From Epiperipatus broadwayi (taxonomy: Eukaryota > Onychophora > Udeonychophora > Euonychophora > Peripatidae): a stretch of 64,000 nucleotides of DNA. Shown here piece by piece: positions 54,601 to 62,800 of the stretch. Numbering within the stretch: position 1 is the stretch's first letter; every line of letters begins with the position of its first letter. The stretch spans positions 1 through 64,000 of the forward strand of contig JAQFVV010006426.1 in NCBI GenBank assembly GCA_028023455.1, given 5' to 3'. The notes beneath the pieces are model-generated. The model was not told the DNA's origin, ran no database searches, and saw only the letters and a list, made by a program, of their open reading frames with translations. The translations under genes and the position numbers were made by a program.

Positions 54601-57600
54601 CTTTTAATCAATTTAAATTAAAAATACTACCATTAGCCTTTGTCGCAACTTGCTTCATGAAAGAGCCTACAAAAATTCCAAGACCACTATCTTAAAAATA
54701 TAAAACAAAGTTAGGCTAATACAGATCCAAATTTAATTTTGAATACTGTTTCTTTATAGTTATCTTATTAATGCCTCTAACATCAAAGCTACTGCTCTTC
54801 TAATGCAAGCAAAATAATATATATATAGAGGCCTTGAGAGCAATAATTTACTCTATTTATTCTACTCCAAAGCCATCTATTGGAGGATTTAAATATACAA
54901 TGGACAGTATGGTAATATTAATCTTCTTCAACGAGAAGCCTTAGATGTGCATCTATATATCCAGTAGCCATCTTTATTTTTCCTATATTTCCTAAATTAT
55001 ACAAGCAAGTAACCTGGGATTCAAAAATACCCTATAATTTTGAATACAAGATAACTTGCCTATATAGTTATAAAGCTCTGATACTAATAGCCCATCTATG
55101 ACAAGGAGAGAATATATCATATAGAAGTATCACATGATTTTTATCTACTTACTGCCATGATGAGCAGGAATTTAATTTTTTTTATATTCTCCAGAGCCAT
55201 CTATTACACAAGATGGCAGTGCTATAACTAAATCTCCAGAGTAATCTTGATGTCATATTTTCAAAATATTATGAAGCAGTCTTAAACAAAATTTTTCTAA
55301 TATCTTTTAATGTTAATAGGATCTCTATGTCTCACATCCATATTCAACTAATACAACTGAAATAATTATATCACTATGAAAAAAATATGCCATAGCCATG
55401 AAACTAGCTATTCAGCAAAAAAATGCTGACGATTCATCGTATTAGTGACTGGTTTTTTGAACATCAACTACTAAAACCAATTCTAATATAATTAAATTAT
55501 AAGCATCCAAATCTAAGATGTAAAAGAAAATCATCATCATTAGAGGGAAATATGAATTATCTCATCACAGTAACTGGTACACCAGTCTTCAAGGCTTTCA
55601 CTATGTCATCAACTAGAACAGAGTTCAGCTAACTTTTTAACATAAAGAGTCATTTTGTCCCCCCCCAATAAACCTGAAAAGTAGTTCATGAAAAATATGA
55701 ATTTCTGAATGATTGTGGATGTATCTGAACATTTATTTTAGTAATAGAATACTATAGAATCTGTATTCATCCTAACGAAAATAAAAATTCTCTTAAACAT
55801 AAACAGACGAAAAATTACTGACATTTTGATTTATTCACAAATTTCCAATATTTAAACATTCATCAGATACAATAATTTGTAATATGGCTAAATTCAAAAA
55901 ACAATGTTGTAAAGCAAATTTTTCTTTTCCTAGACTTATCAAAATATTTATTTAAAAATTACATGAGAAAATAAAAAATGTATTTATGTTTATCAGGATA
56001 AAAAGAGATGCAAGATTGGGATAAAAGAGTTGCATGTGGTTCATGAGCCACAGTTTGCTGACCCCTGAGTTAAAACACAAAAAGAATTGTTTTAAAGAAT
56101 TCAATCTCCTTATATATATAAATATAATTTTAAAATGCTTTCATTTGCAAATAAATAATAATTTACATAAAGAGTATGTAACATATAAATTTTTCATTAC
56201 AATGGGGGAGGAGAAAACGTTTTAAAATTAATAGTTTATATGATAATTCAAATATATATATATATATAACAAAAAAAAATAATAATTCTTTGCCAGAATT
56301 GAAAACGATCACAAATTAGAACAAATCTTAATTTTTCTAAATTAATTTATTTAACAAAGAATTATTTACAAATATATAAATGAATTATAAAACAAAAGTT
56401 GATATACTTACCAAAATTTCGTGATTATAATTTACACAGTAATTGCATCTTGGGGGTTATTTGTCTTTTATTGTATCTTTATTTATATAAAATTATTTAT
56501 GAAATAAAAAAGAATGGAGAAATATGGAAGTTATCTAACCTAATTAAATACTTTTATTTGGTTTAAAGAAAAAAAAACAAAAACTTGATTGAAAAGATAA
56601 CAGTATTTTTTTCTTTTAACGATAAGATCCTAAATAGACAATAAAAACGAAAACAAAATAGTTGATAGTCCGTGTCCGCCCCCCCCCCCTCCCGCCTGGA
56701 GATTGGGAAGGAGTTGTACCTGGATGAATTTAAAGGTAATCAAATAGTGTTTAATGTTGCTACCATCTTAAAGATTATTTGTTTCTCTAAAGATAAAGAT
56801 ATTTTTGGTATAATGCAGCATAAAAATAAAAATACATACCAACATATTTTTTTTTTTAATTTTTTTACTGATAATATACAAGAGTTAATAAAGAAAATCC
56901 AACAGGAAATTAAAGTTAGTTTCATAAACCTGGTGGTGGTGGGTTGGAAATGAGTGACTTTAAAATTACTCAAATTGTTGATGTTTGTGTACCTGGAGCA
57001 TTGTTGTCTAAAACCAACAAACTGTTTAATGTTTAAATTGAGCATTCAAGAGTGATGCCAATTCACCCTAAAAACTGTCAGACAGTATTTAGGTTGGATA
57101 ATACATGTAATTAAGCATTCTTTACCTAATTAATGTGAAATGAAGTTTCCCAGACAAATCAATCTTGGCTAAGTGCTATTTCAATTCTACTCATCTCTGG
57201 GGTAATGCTACAATGAGAAAGGACTGGTAATATAAGCCTAAAACTAAGCAATGAGTTAATGAAAGCAAGTTACATGATCAAATAAATCACCATTCACACT
57301 TGTACTAACCAATGAGAAGAGTAATTTGGTGAGAGCCAAAATAAACTGACCAATCAAACTATTTTCTCTGCTATCACTTTGGTTCATATCATTACTTTAC
57401 TTTGAAGAACATTTTGAGGGACAGTGTTCTCTGAGGCTGAAAACATTCCATAAGCCACATATTAAATATTGGTTTGAAAAACATGAAGATATTTTCCATA
57501 ACCTTCTAATAAAATATACATTATGAAGAGTAACTACTTAGCAACCAGAAATTTTCACAATAACAGGACACAATTAGAGGCATGTGAATATACAACCCCT

Positions 57601-59838
57601 CCCCCCCAAATATTACTGTGAGTAAAATATTGTTTGTCGATTAGACAGTTAAAATTCTCCTTAATATCTCTTTAAATAGTAGCAACTATCACCATAAAGT
57701 AATGCCAATATCAGAATGTTTGTGCATTTAAATTCCTATTTAGTATGTCTACTCGTCCAATATTACCAGACAAGTTTTTATATGGCTATCATCAATGAGG
57801 AGCCTTATATCTGAGATCAATACATCTACACCTTCGGACCTAATGCATCTCTCCAACAACTATCTTTTATCTATTCAGTCAACTATAAAGCAACGAACCA
57901 AAACTGAAAACACAATGATTCAATTCAAGCTAATTCGCTTGTATAATCATATAAACCTGAATTCAGTTCAGTATCTATATATTTTAGTGTCTTTGCGGTT
58001 TTTTTAGAACCAGTCACCAACATCTTTCGGCTAGAATTAGTATTAAATCATTATAACATTATATGATTACCATTTTTTATCCTTGAACAAGCTATTAGCA
58101 TATTTGCAACTCTACCCACACAGTAGTGCTATTCAGTGAAAGCTATAGTAATCAAAAGATGCCAGAAGACTTAGTACATTTATATTTCTATCTAGTGTCT
58201 ATTCCCAACTTAATTTCTAGCTTATGGATGTCATCATTCAGGCATTAGATAGGGATTTAAATGCACAAATCTTTTGGTGTCTATTGATTACTATAGCATG
58301 GAGACAGTTGTTATTATGTTATCAACTTGTGCAAGGATAAGAAGTGATGATCATGTGATTTTATAATAATTTAATATCAATCTTAATCAAAGGATTTTGG
58401 TGACTATGGTTATAAAAAACCCAAAGACACCAAAATATATAGATACTGAATTGGCTTCAGATGTGTATGACTATATAAGAAAATCAGCTTGGATTGAAAA
58501 CTGTGTTTTCAACTTGGAATTGTTGCTTTATAGTTGATTAAATAGGACAAAAATAGTTGCTGGAAAGATGCATTAGATCCAAAGATGTAGGTGCAGTGCT
58601 CTCAAATCCAAGGTTCCTTACTGATAAAAGGCACTAGATAGGAATTTTAATTCACAAACCTTTCAGCATGTATTGATTACTATAGCTTCCATTGGAAGGC
58701 ACTACTGTATGGAGAGACTTGCTAATATTTTATTAAAAGGTTACTGATTATTCTACTTTATTATTAAAATATTACTAATTTTTGTTTTATTTCAATAGGT
58801 GAAAGTTTATTTATTTACATTAATGTGTTTTTTTTTTTGTAATATGCTATTAAAATTTTACTTTTTGCATAGCAGCTATCTCCTTCTTGCTCCATAGTTA
58901 GCTCCACGTGTTTAGAGTAATTACAAATATTTTTGATTTTTTAATCAGAAAATATAGAATAAACTACCAAACATCACATGATCACCATTTCTTATGCTTG
59001 GCACTATTGTATAGAGAGTTTTGCCTGTTTTAAGATAGAGAATACCAAAACAAAGTATCATATGACTTTTCTAGCTTAATTTTAATCTTTATATTCATAA
59101 TCTCTTCTAGTTTACTTCAAAAGCCAATTCTATTAAATCCAAGAAGTTAATATGAAATTGGAACTATAATCCCCCCCTCTCTATACACACACACACCAGT
59201 AGTGAAGATGCATCATATTACAATATATATTTTTATTTTTATATCAGTTGATTGACACTTATTATACTCATATAATCCACTGACATTAAACAGAGATTTT
59301 TATTCTATAATTAATAATAACTATATATATTTGGCTTGCTAGATTAATTATGGATGGTTACTTTAAAAGAAAAAATCTTAAGCCTGCTTGTGATCAGAAA
59401 AAATTTTCAAGATTAACCCAGTCTGAATTTGAATCCCGAGTCTTGGTCATCATTATTATACTGAAAAATCTTTCATTCTGTTAACAATTTTGAGCAATCA
59501 ATTCAGTATAATGCAAAAAAAAAACAACAAACAAACAAACATCAAAACAAACCAGAAAGTATGCTAAAAAAATACCAATTAGAACTGATTATAAAAATTT
59601 GTTTACATCACAAATGGATTCCTATTGATTACTCATGTTAAAAGAGATTGACAGATTAGCATTGTTAAATGCAGATTAAAGTAATTAGAAATAGTTTTGA
59701 TAGATTATAATTTTCACATAATAAGAACATAGTAAGCTAAAAAACAAATTAATCTGTAGAAGACTTGGAGACCAAAGAAAAAAGATTCAGAACTATTCTA
59801 GTAATTTAATCTACAATGGTTAGCAGATGAATATAAAT

Positions 59839-59873
<35 letters not shown>

Positions 59874-62800
59874 ACCATTAGAAACCAGTCACCACCTAAA
59901 CATACCAATATAGATAGTAATCAATATTTCTCACTGTTGTCAAAGCAACAACAATGAGAAATATTGATTACTATCTATATTGGTATGTTTAGGTGGTGAC
60001 TGGTTTCTAATGGTTACATATTATTCCATTTAGCTTTAAGCATTATTTCACTTAATATATATATATATATTGTAACCAGTTGGGTTACATCACACACACT
60101 AATATAGTGTATGTGAATATATATATATGTAAAATAAAGGAAAAGTAGAAATAAACTCACGAGACATAAATTTTTGTAGATTTTTTTTATATTTTCTAAA
60201 ATAAAATAATAATAATTAAAGGGTAGTCTGGGTTTAAAGTATAATTTCATTATGAAATTAATATTTTAAAAAAGGTCTGAATAAACATAAATATTGTATT
60301 ATTATTCCAATTGTGAAATGTAAAAACACAATACTTGTTTTTGAAATTTTTTTTAATTAATTAAACAAAATTTTTATCTATTAGAAATCCCCTATGTAAA
60401 AACATGTATATATTTTCAAAGAGATTAGTGAGATAAAAATAAAACTCTGTTTTTAATTAAGGTGTTGGTATCACCTTAGATGAGTTTATAAAAAGAGCTG
60501 ATAAAAAATATCAGCCAGTCTGATTAATAGTTTTTTGCTTGTAGTTTGTAAGAGTTGACCAGAGGAGTCTGGTTGTAGTATTTTAAGCAGTGGACAACTG
60601 GGCCACTGCAAAGTCTGGAGAGTGATTTTTGAAAAGAACAGTTCTGCTTGCAGTTTTGTGAAGAGTTGTTAGCTGTAGCAGAGAGTTGGCAGAATAGCTA
60701 CCATGAATTGATGCAGCTGAAGGCAGGGCATTAGATTTAGAAGCTACTAATATTTCCTTCTCAGGAGTTTAAATTCACTTGGAAAAAAATGACCCACTTC
60801 TTTGTGCTGTAATTCATAGCCTTAAACAGAGAGGATAGTTGCTTGTCTAAAATTTATTAAATCAAAACAGCTGCTTGCCTGGAATGCATACTTTTACATG
60901 ATAATGACAACAAACCTGGATTGACCAAAAAACAACTTGCCCAAGAAAAACACCAGCTGAATAAAGAAGTAGTTATACTATGCTGCTGTGTCTACATATG
61001 CAAAGAGAAGCACAGATAAACCTGCATACAAAAGTGAGCTGTTTTTCAATAATTCATTTGATGGACATTTTAAATCTATATATTTAAAATTAAAGACATT
61101 TATAATTAGTTAAGGGATAACCTGATAAAAAGCTTTCAAATCTCTCAAAAAAATTAACTATAATTTTTTTTTTTTGAAAAAAAGAATAAAGAAAGCTGTA
61201 ATAGAATTTGATAAAGTGATTTTTTTTAATATCGATTAAATATGTAAATTTTATGTAAAAATTATTATTTATTGTTGGACAAGATTAAATTTATAAATTA
61301 TCTGTGCAATTCTATGTAATCATTTTAGTAAACCTAGCTTAAGGATCTGTATTCTTTAAAATATAATGTTTAGAAATTACTCGCACACGCATGTATGTGT
61401 GCGTATATAGATGAATGCTTGTCAAGTATAACACATGTAAAATTTAATCTTTTTTTTTATATAATTATTTTGTGTCAATTGAAATATGTTAATTGTATAT
61501 TAGAAATCACGCGTCTGTGCGCACATATATGTAAGTCGTTGTAACAATTTAAATGCTGAATAGTAATTATGTAAATCTCAATGTGATCATTTGAAATTCT
61601 GTATTATAATCAAAATCAGAAAATTCACGCACATATGTGTGCGTATATATGTCAATTGTATTGTAAATAAAAATGTGTGTCAGATAGACACTTATGTGTA
61701 AAATTTTGATAATTTTTCTAAATTAAATGTTAATTCAAACATGTTTATTTTGTATCAAGCCACATGCCTGTGTGCTGAATGGGTTTGAATAAACCTAATT
61801 TATTAATCATGTAATTCAATGAATACTTTTCAAAATCAGAACCCTTAGAAGACCATAATCATTTATTTTTTTGTTGTTATTAATAAACTTGTATGCAATT
61901 GTTAAAATTGTATTCCATCATCTCTTGTTCACATACAGTAATAGAGCCCATGTTCTCTGAGCTAGATTTCGGACACGGATAAATGGGGATTTGTTTTGGG
62001 CATCCAGTGATGATCAATCATTATCCTGGTTGGTGTAAAAGAGGATACTCTTTAAAGCCCATGCACTATATTTTATTTTAGTTCAGTCTTGTTAAAAATT
62101 TAAGTTTATAGTTGGCCAGTATAAGTGGCCTGACCATTGATGATGATCAGCATGTTTTAATGTCCCAGCATTATTGTTTAGATTTTCTAGTTGTGTATTT
62201 TAATGGATGGACACTAAGCTGGTGCATCCAAGTCATGTTTATATAATTGCTTAAGCTGGCAAAAGGCTCAGTAGTTAACCTGGTCTACAGAAGACCCATT
62301 TCCAATCCAGTCACAAGGTTGACTGTTGATTTACTGTACTAATGTATTATATTGTGGATCATTCATGATGAGTGATTATTTCTCTTGAGTACTCATACTT
62401 ACTTTTATTTATAATGCTGGTTGATAATTAATTATTATAGTTGCTCTTCTGAGTTAGCTGGCTGATCTCATTGATCTCACAATGATCTCTCAGAGATTCT
62501 CTAATCTCATTTTATGATTAAATATTTTATACTTATATACACTTTGGTAAATTATTGATTTAGTATTTACTAGGGAGTGATGATGTTTTTGCATTCACCC
62601 AGTTCAAAAATATTGCCTATCCCTATCCCGTTACAATATATATATATATATATGCACACCCATACAGGCAATAAATAGATTACAAAATCAAGAAAAGAAG
62701 CTCTTAGAGTCCATGGGGAATATAAATTATTCTTAATCATCAGATTCCTTTAATTAAATAAAATTTTACCAGCAGTGAGAAAAATACTATTTATGGATGG

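Larger units (their letters stand above)
60071..62635 (+). mobile_element. Probable long solo LTR, 2.57 kb
   Basis: Starts TGTAACCAGTTGGGTTACA and ends CCCTATCCCGTTACA, so its ends are the inverted TGTAAC/GTTACA typical of LTRs. It sits in a TA microsatellite (TATATAT before, ATATATA after), which hides the exact target duplication. A TATAAAAA box lies at 60487, about 415 bases in. No ORF of note. GC rises in 60540-61040 and 61920-62620, unlike the flanks. It could also be a non-autonomous LTR element with decayed internal sequence. Confidence 0.6.

Noticed and set aside
56672-57045. Two overlapping frames (93 and 101 codons) after a C-run
   Set aside because: They face each other over an AT-rich stretch with poly(T); no domain, codon signal or splice context.
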